Origin: Lachnospiraceae bacterium P6A3
Lineage (GTDB): Bacteria > Bacillota > Clostridia > Lachnospirales > Lachnospiraceae
Reading direction: 5' to 3'
Assembly (NCBI GenBank): GCA_000702085.1
Contig: JNKP01000001.1
Coordinates: forward strand, 620,001 to 684,000
DNA length: 64,000 nt
The position numbers and the translations under genes were made by a program. Shown in pieces: positions 1 to 8,969 of this stretch (the stretch's first letter is position 1; each line of letters starts with the position of its first letter). The notes beneath the pieces were generated by a model. The model searched no databases, had not been told where the DNA came from, and saw only the letters and a list, made by a program, of their open reading frames with translations.

Positions 1-1796
1 ATGATCACCACGGGCTTTTCGTAATATTTTCCAACCTCGGCACCGGATTCCGAGTCCTCGATCATCCCGGCTATCTCATTCAGGTTGGCGGACATCTTCT
101 CTTCAGTATAGCTGGGAAGATCCGGCCAGGGATTAAAAGCGGGTTCCATCTGGAGATAGAAAGGAACGGAAGGGATGTAACCGAAGGTTATGAGTTCTTT
201 TTCCCGAAGGTTATTCTCTTCCACATAAGCCGAAAGCCTCTCGAAGCAGTAGGCCTTTTCATAGCTCATCCTGATGTGGGCCAGGGTTCTGTTGTCGAAT
301 ACACTGTATTCTCTCGGTGCAGCGGATCCGTCCTGTCCCTCGGTGAAGGAAAAGTTAAGTCCGAAAAAGGTGGACTGGTACAGGAAAAACAGGATAACTC
401 CGGTAAGCACGCATTTAAGGCCGTACATCCAGGGGAATTTGTGATATTTCAGGAGCTCTAAGACCACCATCAGGAGGAAGGGGAACCACACGAACATATT
501 GTTGTAGGAATAGAGCTCTCCGTTGTTTCCGCCGATTGCGGAGATCAGGAGCGAATATCCCGCAAGTGTGGCAAGGAGCCTGTGTTTTGCTTTTCCGTTC
601 TTGGAAAAGACACCGTAGAGGCAGCACATAAGCGCAAAGAAATTCATCAGGCCCGCAAGGGGAAAGACCGAGCTGTAATTATTGTAATCATATATGACAA
701 AGTTCCTGTTTATGAGGAAAACAACCGCACAGGCTGAAGCTACGCCGCCCATTATCCTTCCGGATAAAAGAATCCTCTTTGCAACAGGGTCCTCGGCACG
801 TTTTACGCTTACGGGATTTCCATACTTTTTTGCCAGAAATACAGTGCCGAAATAGATTGCCCCCGCTCCCGCTGCTATGATCAGGAGCCTGAAGATCCAG
901 TAAAGCATGTGCTTGTTCACATAGAAAAGGATCAAGTGCTTTATCATATCCACCGGGCCGTAGCCGGATGCATTGTCGGGAATCTCGAAAAGCTGGGATA
1001 TTCCCTCCAGGTAATCCGCAAATCCGTACTTGATGCCCAGATATACGAAAAATACGGTGAAAGCGGTAACATAACCGAGGATAAACCAGAAGCCCCTGAG
1101 CATGGTCCTCTTGAAGGCATCAACTCTCGAAGGCATCTTAACCTTTTCACTGTCGGCATAAGCATCGCGGAACTCAAATGCTCCGTAAAGCCAGATTGCC
1201 GCAAGAAGGGATGCATGGGGGAGATTCGAGAATCTGACGAAAATTCCCAGTCCGCACAGTGCACCGGATATCCCTACGGTGAGCGCTTCGTTTTCCGTAA
1301 GGCCCCTGTAGAGGAGCAGGCAGGACGCACCGATTATGAAATAGGTCAGATAATGATAAAGAGTCGTGGTGGGGGCCCAGCAAAGGGAAAGAGCCGCAAA
1401 CTCACCCGCAAAGGTGATCACGTACGACATTTTGATAACTCTGGTAAAAAAGAGATACCCTGCCACAGCCATTATGGCCGGAACGAAAGAAGTGTAGAAA
1501 TTCATGCCAAGGAGCGTATGTCCGTAGGGCAGAATACTCATCAGATGTCCGATAGCGTTGGACAGATAGGTCGAAAAGAGCCACATGGGATCCATGGAAG
1601 AAAGTCCCATATACTCGAAATTCGTCAGATTATAGCCCGTATCCCACAGATCCAGGCCCAGATGTATTTTTCTGAACGGATATAAAAACAAAATAATCAA
1701 AGCCAGAGAATCAAACAGATCCCTGAAGAGCTCCTTATTTTCCGTCAAATAAGTCTTTATATCCTTGAAGCCTTTATTTTGTTTCTTTTCTTTCAT
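1..1796 (-). CDS. Polytopic membrane protein, GT-C glycosyltransferase-like (C-terminus outside window)
   Basis: An open frame runs leftward from an ATG at 1796 through the window edge, about 598 codons without a stop. The N-terminal half is a series of hydrophobic segments. An acidic DLWDTGYNL motif follows the first one, the place where GT-C enzymes usually carry their catalytic acidic loop. The last ~110 visible residues are soluble and probably extracytoplasmic. The start overlaps the end of the CPBP gene by 23 bp, so the two are probably translationally coupled. The fold resembles lipid-linked-sugar-dependent glycosyltransferases, but I do not recognise a specific family. The assignment is inferred from topology and from the abundance of similar genes in this window. 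Confidence 0.75.
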   Translation of the reverse strand, partial: MKEKKQNKGFKDIKTYLTENKELFRDLFDSLALIILFLYPFRKIHLGLDLWDTGYNLTNFEYMGLSSMDPMWLFSTYLSNAIGHLMSILPYGHTLLGMNFYTSFVPAIMAVAGYLFFTRVIKMSYVITFAGEFAALSLCWAPTTTLYHYLTYFIIGASCLLLYRGLTENEALTVGISGALCGLGIFVRFSNLPHASLLAAIWLYGAFEFRDAYADSEKVKMPSRVDAFKRTMLRGFWFILGYVTAFTVFFVYLGIKYGFADYLEGISQLFEIPDNASGYGPVDMIKHLILFYVNKHMLYWIFRLLIIAAGAGAIYFGTVFLAKKYGNPVSVKRAEDPVAKRILLSGRIMGGVASACAVVFLINRNFVIYDYNNYSSVFPLAGLMNFFALMCCLYGVFSKNGKAKHRLLATLAGYSLLISAIGGNNGELYSYNNMFVWFPFLLMVVLELLKYHKFPWMYGLKCVLTGVILFFLYQSTFFGLNFSFTEGQDGSAAPREYSVFDNRTLAHIRMSYEKAYCFERLSAYVEENNLREKELITFGYIPSVPFYLQMEPAFNPWPDLPSYTEEKMSANLNEIAGMIEDSESGAEVGKYYEKPVVI

Positions 1797-2628
1797 CCGT
1801 CTTATGAAAATACAGCCAATAAATCGAAAGTGCGCTTACTCCGAGGGAAATCAGGCAGATGATCCACATGGTATTTCCGGAAAATCCCCCGCTCACATAG
1901 GTCATTATAAACGAACTCAGGTTGCAGACAGAGTGTACTCCCAAAGCAACCCATAAACAGCCTGTGGTTTCGTAGGAATAAATGATAAAGATCGAAAGCA
2001 GGAACGCAAAGAGTCCCTGAATACCGTTGCCGTGGTAGAGTGCAAACAGTGCCGCAGTCAGAATAACGGCGGATTTAAGAGGAAACAGCCTCTTAAGTCC
2101 GTTATACAGTATTCCCCTGAACATCAGCTCCTCGGAAAACGGTGACAGGAATCCGTATACCAGAAACCCTACGGGAAAAGAACATGAATACTGGATTGCC
2201 GCGGTTTCCTGATACTCTGCCGAAAGCTGTGCCATTCCGCTCTTTAAGATCAGTACATTTAAGGCAATGGACAGTCCTATTGAAGCAAGTACGGTAGGGC
2301 CCACAAAGTCCAAGGTCAGTTTTCTTTTATCCTCGGTAACGGGAGAAAACTTTTTGTCGTATTCGAAAGCCTTGCCCCTGATCATGAGTCCGGAGATGAG
2401 AAAAGCTATTCCCGATACAAGGACCGAGCAGTCGCCGGTCATCTGATATCCGCCCTCGGAATCACCGATCAGGAGAAAATCTCTTACCGCATCCGGAAGT
2501 GCAGGTCCCAGCGACAAAGCGGTGAGCTGCATCATCACTTCCACGATCAGTCTGAACAGCAGGTAGAATATGAAAAAAAGTACCAGCCTCCAGACAGCCT
2601 TAGTATTCCCTGATCGCGTCTCCGTCAT
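1774..2628 (-). CDS. CPBP family intramembrane metalloprotease
   Basis: This is a 284-aa multi-pass protein with the three signature motifs of the CPBP (CAAX protease/Abi) family. They are EELMFR at residues 166-171, a YHGN motif with His199, and HSVCN with His232 and Asn236. These residues coordinate the metal and form the intramembrane active site in the family. The substrate is unknown; bacterial members have been linked to membrane-protein processing and bacteriocin immunity. It overlaps greA upstream by 29 bp and the membrane protein downstream by 23 bp, which points to a tightly packed operon. The ATG at 2628 precedes the first hydrophobic segment directly, so a later start is unlikely. 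Confidence 0.88.
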   Translation of the reverse strand: MTETRSGNTKAVWRLVLFFIFYLLFRLIVEVMMQLTALSLGPALPDAVRDFLLIGDSEGGYQMTGDCSVLVSGIAFLISGLMIRGKAFEYDKKFSPVTEDKRKLTLDFVGPTVLASIGLSIALNVLILKSGMAQLSAEYQETAAIQYSCSFPVGFLVYGFLSPFSEELMFRGILYNGLKRLFPLKSAVILTAALFALYHGNGIQGLFAFLLSIFIIYSYETTGCLWVALGVHSVCNLSSFIMTYVSGGFSGNTMWIICLISLGVSALSIYWLYFHKTDERKETK

Positions 2629-3100
2629 CGTCCGTGTTCTCCAGCTTCAAAATCTTCACATCATATGATGCATTTTCGTTAACCTTAACATGGCATACAT
2701 CCCCCACATGCTTGTGGAGAAGCGCCTTTCCGAGAGGGGATTCGTTGGTGATCATGTTGTTAAGCGAATCCGCTCTTACGGTTGTAACTATCTTATATGT
2801 CTCCACCGAACCGTCATCCACGAACTCGACGGTAACGGTGTTGTTAATGCCTACTTCGTCCTCCGCAGATTCATCATCGATGATGGTTGCGGTCTTGATC
2901 ATCTTCTCCAGATAATTGATCCTGGAGTTGTTCTGCCTGTTGAATCTCTTGGCGGCATAATACTCAAAATTCTCGGATCTGTCGCCCTGTGCGGCAGCTT
3001 CTCTTACATCGTCAACCGCCTTGGGACGAACCACCAGTTTTCTGTATTCTATTTCCTCTTCCATCTTCTTGATGTCGGATTTAGTCAGTTTATCGTACAT
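2600..3100 (-). CDS. greA: Transcription elongation factor GreA family
   Basis: The 166-aa protein has the GreA layout: an N-terminal antiparallel coiled coil (residues 1-75) and a C-terminal FKBP-like globular domain. The tip motif GDRSENFEYYAAK (39-51) carries the acidic pair Asp40 and Glu43. In GreA these position a Mg2+ in the RNA polymerase active site and stimulate cleavage of backtracked RNA. It begins immediately after the MraY-like gene stops and overlaps the CPBP gene by 29 bp. The C-terminal tail is unusually acidic (TDDDGD). A second greA elsewhere in the genome is possible, so this could be a GreA paralogue. Confidence 0.9.
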   Translation of the reverse strand: MYDKLTKSDIKKMEEEIEYRKLVVRPKAVDDVREAAAQGDRSENFEYYAAKRFNRQNNSRINYLEKMIKTATIIDDESAEDEVGINNTVTVEFVDDGSVETYKIVTTVRADSLNNMITNESPLGKALLHKHVGDVCHVKVNENASYDVKILKLENTDDDGDAIREY

Positions 3101-4069
3101 TTATCTCACCATCCCCAGTGCTATAAGCGATACCAGTATCTGGAGTATCATAAATCTGTTAACAACCTGGGTATTGGACCAGGTTCCTTTTTTTCTGAAA
3201 TGATCGTGAAGGGGCGTTCTCAGATTCTGCATAAAGCTCTTCCACTTAAACACCCTTATTACCGTCAGCTTGAGAAGTCCCAGTCCGCCGTCCAGAAGGA
3301 TAATGACGCACAGAAGCAGGAACATAAAAGGAGCTCCGGTCTGAAGCAGCGCGATTGCGAGAAATGCGCCTATCGCCCTGGATCCCGCATCTCCCATCAG
3401 CATTCTGGAAGGAGTGGAGTTATACCACAGATAAGCCAGAAGCACAGTGATCATAAAGAGCGAACTTGCCTTTATATCCGCTGCCTTTCCTATCCTCATG
3501 GCAAGTACATATATGGAGATCACGCTTACGATGGAAAGTGTTCCGCAAAGTCCGTCCACACCGTCACAGCAATTGGTGACATTAATGCTTCCCCAGACCA
3601 GGATCACGGCAAGGATTCCGAAGATAAGCGGATGGATATGAACCGATACTCCGGGAATTGCGAAATAAACATCGCTTCCGTTGTGATAGATATAAACCAC
3701 CGCCGTCATAACGGAAACCGTCAGGTCCAGAACGCCTTTCTTAAGCTCGCTCCAGGGAACCGACGAAGCATCATCCAGAAATCCCGTGATCATACAGAAT
3801 ACTATGATCAGGTGATAGAGTACATTTTCAAAGGCAAGCTTCCCGAAAAAGAGTGAGATGAATACGTAAACGAGTACGAATACTATTCCCGCTCCCCTGG
3901 GCTTTCCTATGGATTTACTTCCGTCTACGGCAAATTCCCTTCCTCCGTCGGTGGGGAGTTTCTTCTCAAAAACCCTCAGCCCCACAAAAGTAAGAAGGAA
4001 AGCCAAGATCCCGCCTATAAGGATCACCGTATTCACAGCATCTGCATCAATCAAAAATTGATAAAGCAT
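3101..4069 (-). CDS. MraY/WecA-family polyprenyl-phosphate phospho-sugar transferase, MraY-like paralogue
   Basis: This 322-aa protein has about ten hydrophobic segments. MraY catalyses phospho-MurNAc-pentapeptide transfer to undecaprenyl phosphate. Family motifs are visible: FLDD (Asp99, Asp100), NVTNCCDGVDGL (Asn166, Asp169, Asp172), LMGDAGSRAIG, and the C-terminal TPLHDHF. The last corresponds to the MraY-specific PxHHHxE loop, so MraY is closer than WecA or TagO, but the middle His is Asp (H288-D289-H290). NCCDG also replaces the usual NLTDG. It lies next to greA and outside any visible dcw cluster. It may be an accessory MraY or act on another nucleotide sugar. It follows the tRNA terminator, and an RBS-like AGGGG sits before the ATG. 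Confidence 0.82.
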   Translation of the reverse strand: MLYQFLIDADAVNTVILIGGILAFLLTFVGLRVFEKKLPTDGGREFAVDGSKSIGKPRGAGIVFVLVYVFISLFFGKLAFENVLYHLIIVFCMITGFLDDASSVPWSELKKGVLDLTVSVMTAVVYIYHNGSDVYFAIPGVSVHIHPLIFGILAVILVWGSINVTNCCDGVDGLCGTLSIVSVISIYVLAMRIGKAADIKASSLFMITVLLAYLWYNSTPSRMLMGDAGSRAIGAFLAIALLQTGAPFMFLLLCVIILLDGGLGLLKLTVIRVFKWKSFMQNLRTPLHDHFRKKGTWSNTQVVNRFMILQILVSLIALGMVR

Positions 4070-4106
4070 ATTAACCCCTGATTATTCCCGGCTTTACCGG
4101 TCTAAT

Positions 4107-4138
4107 AAAAAAAGTCCCCTGCGCCTATGCTGCAGAGG
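4107..4138 (-). terminator. Rho-independent terminator after tRNA-Val
   Basis: On the minus strand CCTCTGC pairs with GCAGGGG around a short loop and is followed by a run of seven T. It sits 10 nt beyond the 3' end of the tRNA gene and upstream of the mraY-like gene. Confidence 0.85.
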
Positions 4139-4147
4139 ATGAATGAG

Positions 4148-4221
4148 TGGGACCAACAGGGTTCGAACCTGTGACCTCCCGCACGTCAAGCGGACGCTCA
4201 TCCCAGCTGAGCTATGATCCC
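4148..4221 (-). tRNA. tRNA-Val (anticodon GAC)
   Basis: The 74-nt minus-strand sequence folds into a complete cloverleaf. The 7-bp acceptor stem is GGGATCA/TGGTCCC with one T-G wobble. The D arm is GCTC/GAGC, the anticodon stem is TCCGC/GCGGG, and the T arm is ACAGG/CCTGT with loop TTCGAAC. The anticodon loop TTGACGT gives GAC, which reads valine codons GUC and GUU. The 3' CCA is not encoded, because CTC follows the discriminator base A. Confidence 0.95.
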
Positions 4222-4324
4222 ATATGTGTAGTCCGTTCAAACCACCTGTTTATTATACAAATAAAGCCCCTTTCTGGCAAGGAAAATCTACTTAAAAACG
4301 GCTTAATTCTGCGATTTTCCGCCC

Positions 4325-4359
4325 ATAAAAAACAGTGCTCCGCAAAACGCGGAGCACTG
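4325..4359 (-). terminator. Rho-independent terminator of the sugar ABC operon
   Basis: A perfect 11-bp stem (CAGTGCTCCGC and its complement) closes a 5-nt loop and is followed on the minus strand by a T-rich run. It lies about 40 nt beyond the stop of the solute-binding protein gene. Confidence 0.9.
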
Positions 4360-4396
4360 CATTCAAGAAAAGATTTTGAACCTTGGGAAATAGGTT

Positions 4397-6103
4397 TTAC
4401 TCAAGCATTGTTGCATCACCATAGAGTGCTTCCCAAGCCTGGGTACGCTCATCGATGATAGCCTGTCCGCCTGCATCAAGGTACTCCTGCATATTCTGAT
4501 CCCAAACTGCGTCGAAATCTTCAACAGAGCAGGTTACTGAAAGTGCCCAAGCCTGATCTCTCTTGGCGTTGAGACCTTCGCCCATTCCTGTCTCAGCCTC
4601 GATAGCGGTGATCTTAGCATTCTTGGTAGGCTTCTTGCCGTTGTTTGCAACTGCGTTAGCCTGTGCTACGTCATCGGGATCGCAGGGAGGATAGTTGTTA
4701 GCAAGTGAAAGGGTGGTAAGTTCAGGGGTGGAGAGGCAAAGTCCGTTACAGGTAATGGTCATATCGATGTTCTGTCCGGAGTTCATGATAGCTTCGCCGG
4801 TAGCAGCCATGAATGAGTATGATCCGTCTGCATTTACGGTGTGGGTAACGCCCTCATCGCCGCACTGGAGATACTCGATGTGTGCGGGATCGGAGATCCA
4901 GTCAAGGTAAAGGAGTGATGCAAGAGGCTCATCGTTGGTGGTAGGGAAGAAGATCTTTCTGTCACCTGCGGTTGAGTCGCAGTACTTGATGTACTCGCCG
5001 TTTGAAGCTTCGAAGCAGTCAACTGCTACGAACTTAGCATCAGGTCCTACAAGTCTTGCAAGGTTTGCATTGATGGAATCTTCACCGTTTCTGAAGGGGT
5101 AATCCCAGTTGTGGATGAATGCTCCGACATAGCCGGCCTTCATGTAGCTGTCCTCATCGGTAGACTCGGTAAGTGCAAAGCCTTCCATCATGAGGCCTTC
5201 GTTGTACCACTGGTTGAGAATTCTTCCTGCTTCCTTAACACCTTCCTGGGTGTACTTTCTGTCATCAAATCCGTTTACATAGAACTCTTTGTCAGTGATG
5301 TCGGGATCCATGCAGGACTCGATAAGGAGTGATGCTCTCCAGCCGATATCATCTGAACATGAGAAGGGAATCATCTTGGCAGCGTCTGCTCCGAGAAGCT
5401 GGTCAGCGTTGTCTCTGAATGCGCAGAGCATCTCGTAGAACTCCTGTCTGGTGGTAGGAGCATCAAGTCCGAGCTGATCGAGCCAGTCCTGACGAACGAA
5501 AGTAACAACACGGTTGTTGTTTGCTCTCTTTCCTTCGATTGCCCAAAGGGTTCCGTCGGTAACGCTCTTGTCCCAATACATATTGGTGGTTCCGAGCCAG
5601 TTCCAAAGGTTGGGGATATCATTCTTGTAGTCAACTACAAGGTTCTGAAGGTCGATTACACCGCCCATGTCAGCATAGGTCTGAATGGTGGGATATGAAT
5701 AGGTGAGGCAGATGTCGGGAGCGGTACCTGCTGCGAGAAGGTTGTTGATCTCATCAACCTCGGTCCAGCGGGGAACTGCTACGAACTCAACTTCTACGTT
5801 GTGATCAGCAAGCATTCCTGCCTTGATGTAATCGGTGTACATGTTGTTGGTAGGGTCTGATCCGCCGTCATTTCCACGGTCATAAACCTCTACAGTGATG
5901 TGTCTGGTCTCGGCAAATCTGCCGTCAACCAGCTCAGAGCTGCTTCCGCCTTCGATCTCGGATCCGTCTCCGGTGAAGGTGTCCTGAGAAACGGGCTCGG
6001 TAGGAACACCTACAGGCTCACTGCCGCCGCCGTTGTTTCCGCAGGCTGCCATGGAAAGGACCATAGATCCGGCAAGAATAAGTGATAAAACTTTCTTCTT
6101 CAT
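4397..6103 (-). CDS. Extracellular solute-binding lipoprotein of a carbohydrate ABC transporter
   Basis: This 568-aa protein has a lipoprotein signal peptide with lipobox SMAAC, lipidated Cys21 and a Gly/Ser/Glu-rich linker. It would therefore be anchored on the outer face of the membrane. Its length and its pairing with LplB- and LplC/YtcP-type permeases place it in the LplA-like group of family-1 binding proteins, which bind oligosaccharides in Firmicutes. The ligand cannot be read from sequence. A strong AAGGAGGAAATT ribosome site precedes the ATG. It is the last gene of the operon, ends at a strong terminator, and follows an intercistronic hairpin. No ATPase is encoded nearby; such importers often share one encoded elsewhere. 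Confidence 0.9.
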   Translation of the reverse strand: MKKKVLSLILAGSMVLSMAACGNNGGGSEPVGVPTEPVSQDTFTGDGSEIEGGSSSELVDGRFAETRHITVEVYDRGNDGGSDPTNNMYTDYIKAGMLADHNVEVEFVAVPRWTEVDEINNLLAAGTAPDICLTYSYPTIQTYADMGGVIDLQNLVVDYKNDIPNLWNWLGTTNMYWDKSVTDGTLWAIEGKRANNNRVVTFVRQDWLDQLGLDAPTTRQEFYEMLCAFRDNADQLLGADAAKMIPFSCSDDIGWRASLLIESCMDPDITDKEFYVNGFDDRKYTQEGVKEAGRILNQWYNEGLMMEGFALTESTDEDSYMKAGYVGAFIHNWDYPFRNGEDSINANLARLVGPDAKFVAVDCFEASNGEYIKYCDSTAGDRKIFFPTTNDEPLASLLYLDWISDPAHIEYLQCGDEGVTHTVNADGSYSFMAATGEAIMNSGQNIDMTITCNGLCLSTPELTTLSLANNYPPCDPDDVAQANAVANNGKKPTKNAKITAIEAETGMGEGLNAKRDQAWALSVTCSVEDFDAVWDQNMQEYLDAGGQAIIDERTQAWEALYGDATMLE

Positions 6104-6129
6104 AATTTCCTCCTTGTTTATATCTTTCG

Positions 6130-6145
6130 GCGGCCGCTTGGCCGC
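6130..6145 (-). other. Intercistronic GC hairpin between permease and binding-protein genes
   Basis: The minus-strand GCGGCC-AAGC-GGCCGC forms a 6-bp all-GC stem-loop in the 81-bp gap. It has no T-run, so it is not a terminator. Such hairpins often stabilise one part of a polycistronic message so that the binding protein is made in excess; that role is inferred. Confidence 0.5.
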
Positions 6146-6184
6146 TAAAATTCTAAAGTTTTCTTTTCCCGTAAGGGATGTGCA

Positions 6185-7072
6185 TCATTCCTTAACCGCA
6201 CCGAGGGTAACACCCTGGATGAAGTACTTCTGCAGGAAAGGATAAATGCAGAGGATAGGAATGGTTGAGAACATGACGATCGCTGCTTTCAGTGAATCCT
6301 GAAGTCCGGGAGTCGAGAAGCCTTCCTGTGTGGAAACCTCAACCTGGTTGATGTTGTTCAGGATGTTGTACAGAAGGAGCTGCAAAGGATAGTAATCCTT
6401 ATTCTTCATGTACATAAGTGCATCGGAGTATCCGTTCCATCTTCCTACCGCATAGAAAAGAGCGAGGGTTGCAAGAACGGGCTTTGACAGAGGCAGGTAG
6501 ATCTTCAAAAGTATTGTGAAGTAACTTGCTCCGTCAATCTCTGCGGATTCTCTGAGCGAATCGGGAATTCCGTAGAGGAAGCTCCTCATGATGATCATGT
6601 TGTAAACGCTTAAGCATCCGGGAATGATGAGTACAAGAGGATTGTCCAGGAGATTAAGCTTCTGCATAAGCAGGTAGTTGGGGATGGTACCTGCATTGAA
6701 GAACATTGTGATGGTAATAAATATGTTGATTGCCTTTCTTCCCTTAAGTGCGGGGAAGATAAGGGGATATGCACAAAGTGTTGTCATGGCGAGGCTCAGG
6801 AATGTGCATATTACTGTAAGTATTACCGTCCAGATAAATGCTCTGATGTACTTGGGATCCTTGAGAACCGTGACGTATGCATCAAAGTTGAATCCCTTAG
6901 GGAGCAGGTAAACCTCATGTTTGATCAGGAAATCGGAACCCGAAAGCGATCTGGCAAGCAGGTTTATCATAGGGAGGAGACATATGGCTGCAATGATGAT
7001 GCAGAAAAAAACTATGATCCAGTCTCCTATTTTTGTTCTCAGTGAATGTATCTCTCTGCTGGTTTCTTCCAT
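6185..7072 (-). CDS. Carbohydrate ABC transporter permease, LplC/YtcP-like
   Basis: The product is 295 aa with six hydrophobic segments. A cytoplasmic EAA loop, SAEIDGASYFTILLKIYLP, docks on the ATPase. It is one half of a heterodimeric MalG-type translocation channel for sugars. I place the start at 7072 because AAGGAGGGCGTC precedes that ATG, 10 nt after the stop of the preceding permease. The open frame extends 21 codons further but would run into the upstream gene. Its partners are the LplB-like permease upstream and the binding lipoprotein downstream. Confidence 0.92.
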   Translation of the reverse strand: MEETSREIHSLRTKIGDWIIVFFCIIIAAICLLPMINLLARSLSGSDFLIKHEVYLLPKGFNFDAYVTVLKDPKYIRAFIWTVILTVICTFLSLAMTTLCAYPLIFPALKGRKAINIFITITMFFNAGTIPNYLLMQKLNLLDNPLVLIIPGCLSVYNMIIMRSFLYGIPDSLRESAEIDGASYFTILLKIYLPLSKPVLATLALFYAVGRWNGYSDALMYMKNKDYYPLQLLLYNILNNINQVEVSTQEGFSTPGLQDSLKAAIVMFSTIPILCIYPFLQKYFIQGVTLGAVKE

Positions 7073-7082
7073 GACGCCCTCC

Positions 7083-8069
7083 TTACAGAATTCCGCGCTC
7101 GCCCATGTTGCGTGAGAACCAGTTGGCGAGGACAAGGAATATTACGTTAGCTACGGACTGGAACAAACCGACAGCGGTGGTAAGCGAGAACTGCAGTCCC
7201 TTAATACCGTATTTGTAAACGAATGTTGCGATAACTTCCGCATTCTTCATAACGAGGTTGTTCTGGAGAGCGAAAGGTCTGTCGAATCCGGAACCGAGGA
7301 CATTACCGAGTGCCAGGATCAGGAGAACTACGATGGTAGGTCTGATGCCGGGAAGGGTGATGTTCCACATCTTCTGGAAACGGCCTGCACCGTCAACGGA
7401 TGCAGCTTCGTAAAGCTCGGGTGAGATACCGGAGATGGCTGCCAGATAAATGATGGAGTTCCATCCGAATGACTGCCAGATTCCGAGGCCGATATAGGTC
7501 TTAACCCATGTCTTTCCTTCATCAAGGAAGTGAACGGTCTCACCGCCCATGTTATGGATGAGCATATTTACAAGTCCGTTTGCGGGAGCAAAAAGCTGAT
7601 ATGCAAGACCAAAGATGATGACCCATGAAAGGAAGTGAGGCATGTAAGCTATGGTCTGAACAGTCTTCTTGAATGCCTTGAAACGAAGCTCGTTAAGAAG
7701 CAGTGCGAAGATAATGGGAATAGGGAATCCCACTATGATATCAAGCAGGTTCAGGAAGATGGTATTTCTCAGGGCATAGATGAAATCCTTGTTCTGGAAT
7801 GCCTTTATGAAATACTCAAATCCGTGATTCTTTGCCCAGGGCATCTGGGAAAGTGTCTGAACGATACTGTACTTTTTGAATGCGATCGATACATACGCCA
7901 TGGGAATATATTTGAAAATAACGAAATATACCATGGGAAGTATTAAGAGAACGTATAACTGCCAGTATCTTTTGATGTAAACAAACTTCGGCTTGGAAGC
8001 GCTTACATTTGATGGTGCAGTTTCCTTCTGCTCGGTTTTCTTGCCGAGCTCTTTATCTTTAGTTGCCAC
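7083..8069 (-). CDS. Carbohydrate ABC transporter permease, LplB/YteP-like
   Basis: The 328-aa protein has a ~30-residue polar, lysine-rich N-terminus and then six membrane segments. Its EAA loop is EAASVDGAGRFQKMWNITLP, with the conserved Glu, Gly and LP. It pairs with the LplC-like subunit to form the transmembrane channel. It is the second gene of the operon, 11 bp after the GntR regulator, and the next permease starts 10 nt after its stop. Substrate is not determinable; LplB-type systems typically import plant-derived oligosaccharides or their breakdown products. Confidence 0.92.
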   Translation of the reverse strand: MATKDKELGKKTEQKETAPSNVSASKPKFVYIKRYWQLYVLLILPMVYFVIFKYIPMAYVSIAFKKYSIVQTLSQMPWAKNHGFEYFIKAFQNKDFIYALRNTIFLNLLDIIVGFPIPIIFALLLNELRFKAFKKTVQTIAYMPHFLSWVIIFGLAYQLFAPANGLVNMLIHNMGGETVHFLDEGKTWVKTYIGLGIWQSFGWNSIIYLAAISGISPELYEAASVDGAGRFQKMWNITLPGIRPTIVVLLILALGNVLGSGFDRPFALQNNLVMKNAEVIATFVYKYGIKGLQFSLTTAVGLFQSVANVIFLVLANWFSRNMGERGIL

Positions 8070-8080
8070 GTTACCCTCCT

Positions 8081-8758
8081 TTACGCCTTAAAGAACTCAG
8101 GTCTGCGACTCTTTATTTCTTTTTCATCAACCTGATAGTGATCCAGGTGCTTTGCAACAAGCTCTGCAGCGGTCTTCTTATCCTTAGTCTTGATGGCCTC
8201 CAGCATTGCTCTGTGCTCTCCGACTATTCCGGTGTTTTTGACTGTTACAACGGAAAGGTTTCTTACCCTGTCGAAGTGGATCATCAGTGTTGAATGAATG
8301 TCGTAGATGATGTCCTTTTTTGCAACAACATATATATTTCTGTGGAACTTATTATCAAGATCGAAGAGCTTATCGGTCATTCCCTTGGAAAGATAAAATT
8401 CCTGGAGCTCGACATTCTCTTCGAGAAGTTTTATTCCTTCTTCATCCGCCGTCTCGCAAACATCCTCGATGACCGCGGTATCCATGACCCTTCTGAGGAA
8501 TCTTGCCTCCTCAACCATCTTGGAATCTATGAGTGATACAAAGCTTCCTCTCTGCGGATAGATCTCTATGAGATAAGCCTTTGCAAGTTCTATGATTGCT
8601 TCCCTTACCGGAGTTCTGGAAATCCCTATCTCCGCGGCCAGTTCATTCTCCGAAATGGAGGTTCCCGGCGCAAGTTCAAGCGAAATGATATTCCCCTTCA
8701 GAACCCTCAGAGCGTAGTCCCTAGCGGTTTCCTTGGGCAATTTAGTATATAATTCCAT
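8081..8758 (-). CDS. GntR-family transcriptional regulator, FCD (FadR) subfamily
   Basis: The 225-aa protein has an N-terminal winged helix-turn-helix (about residues 10-75, with core IGISRTPVREAI) and a C-terminal all-helical FCD ligand domain. The likely metal-binding set is Asp and His in DNKFHRN, then His in GEHRAM and in AKHLDHY. FCD regulators bind small carboxylates or sugar acids. It is the first gene of the transporter operon, so it probably autoregulates and controls import according to the substrate. A matching operator lies 42 bp upstream of its start. The RBS is GAGGAACGG. Confidence 0.92.
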   Translation of the reverse strand: MELYTKLPKETARDYALRVLKGNIISLELAPGTSISENELAAEIGISRTPVREAIIELAKAYLIEIYPQRGSFVSLIDSKMVEEARFLRRVMDTAVIEDVCETADEEGIKLLEENVELQEFYLSKGMTDKLFDLDNKFHRNIYVVAKKDIIYDIHSTLMIHFDRVRNLSVVTVKNTGIVGEHRAMLEAIKTKDKKTAAELVAKHLDHYQVDEKEIKSRRPEFFKA

Positions 8759-8799
8759 CCGTTCCTCACTATCATTTATAGCGATAATGCATGATGCAC

Positions 8800-8809
8800 T
8801 TGTATACTA
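8800..8809. promoter_or_regulatory. Candidate GntR/FCD operator
   Basis: TTGTATACTA is close to the TNGT-N(1-3)-ACNA inverted repeat recognised by FadR-subfamily proteins. It lies in the 247-bp divergent gap in front of the gntR-permease operon. The match is by eye and the site is short. Confidence 0.45.
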
Positions 8810-8969
8810 GTGTTTCTGTAGTGAATAATAGCAGAAACAGGGTGTAGTGTAAATGATTTTTTGTGCAATTAATATAACAAAAAACCATCTCTTTTTTTGT
8901 AATAAAAGCACATAAATACTGATTGACCCACAGATAGTTTCCATATTCCCTCATATAACCCTAAATTTT

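Noticed and set aside
909-1685. 258-codon plus-strand open frame near the left edge
   Set aside because: The opposite strand has an uninterrupted membrane-protein frame from 1796 to the window edge. The plus-strand translation has no recognisable pattern.
2690-3856. 388-codon plus-strand open frame across greA and the mraY-like gene
   Set aside because: It is antisense to two genes with clear family motifs. The translation is rich in Cys, His, Arg and Tyr with no domain, and there is no RBS.
8772-8954. 60-codon minus-strand frame in the gntR-licD gap
   Set aside because: It is AT-rich with no RBS, lies across the regulatory gap and lacks any domain.
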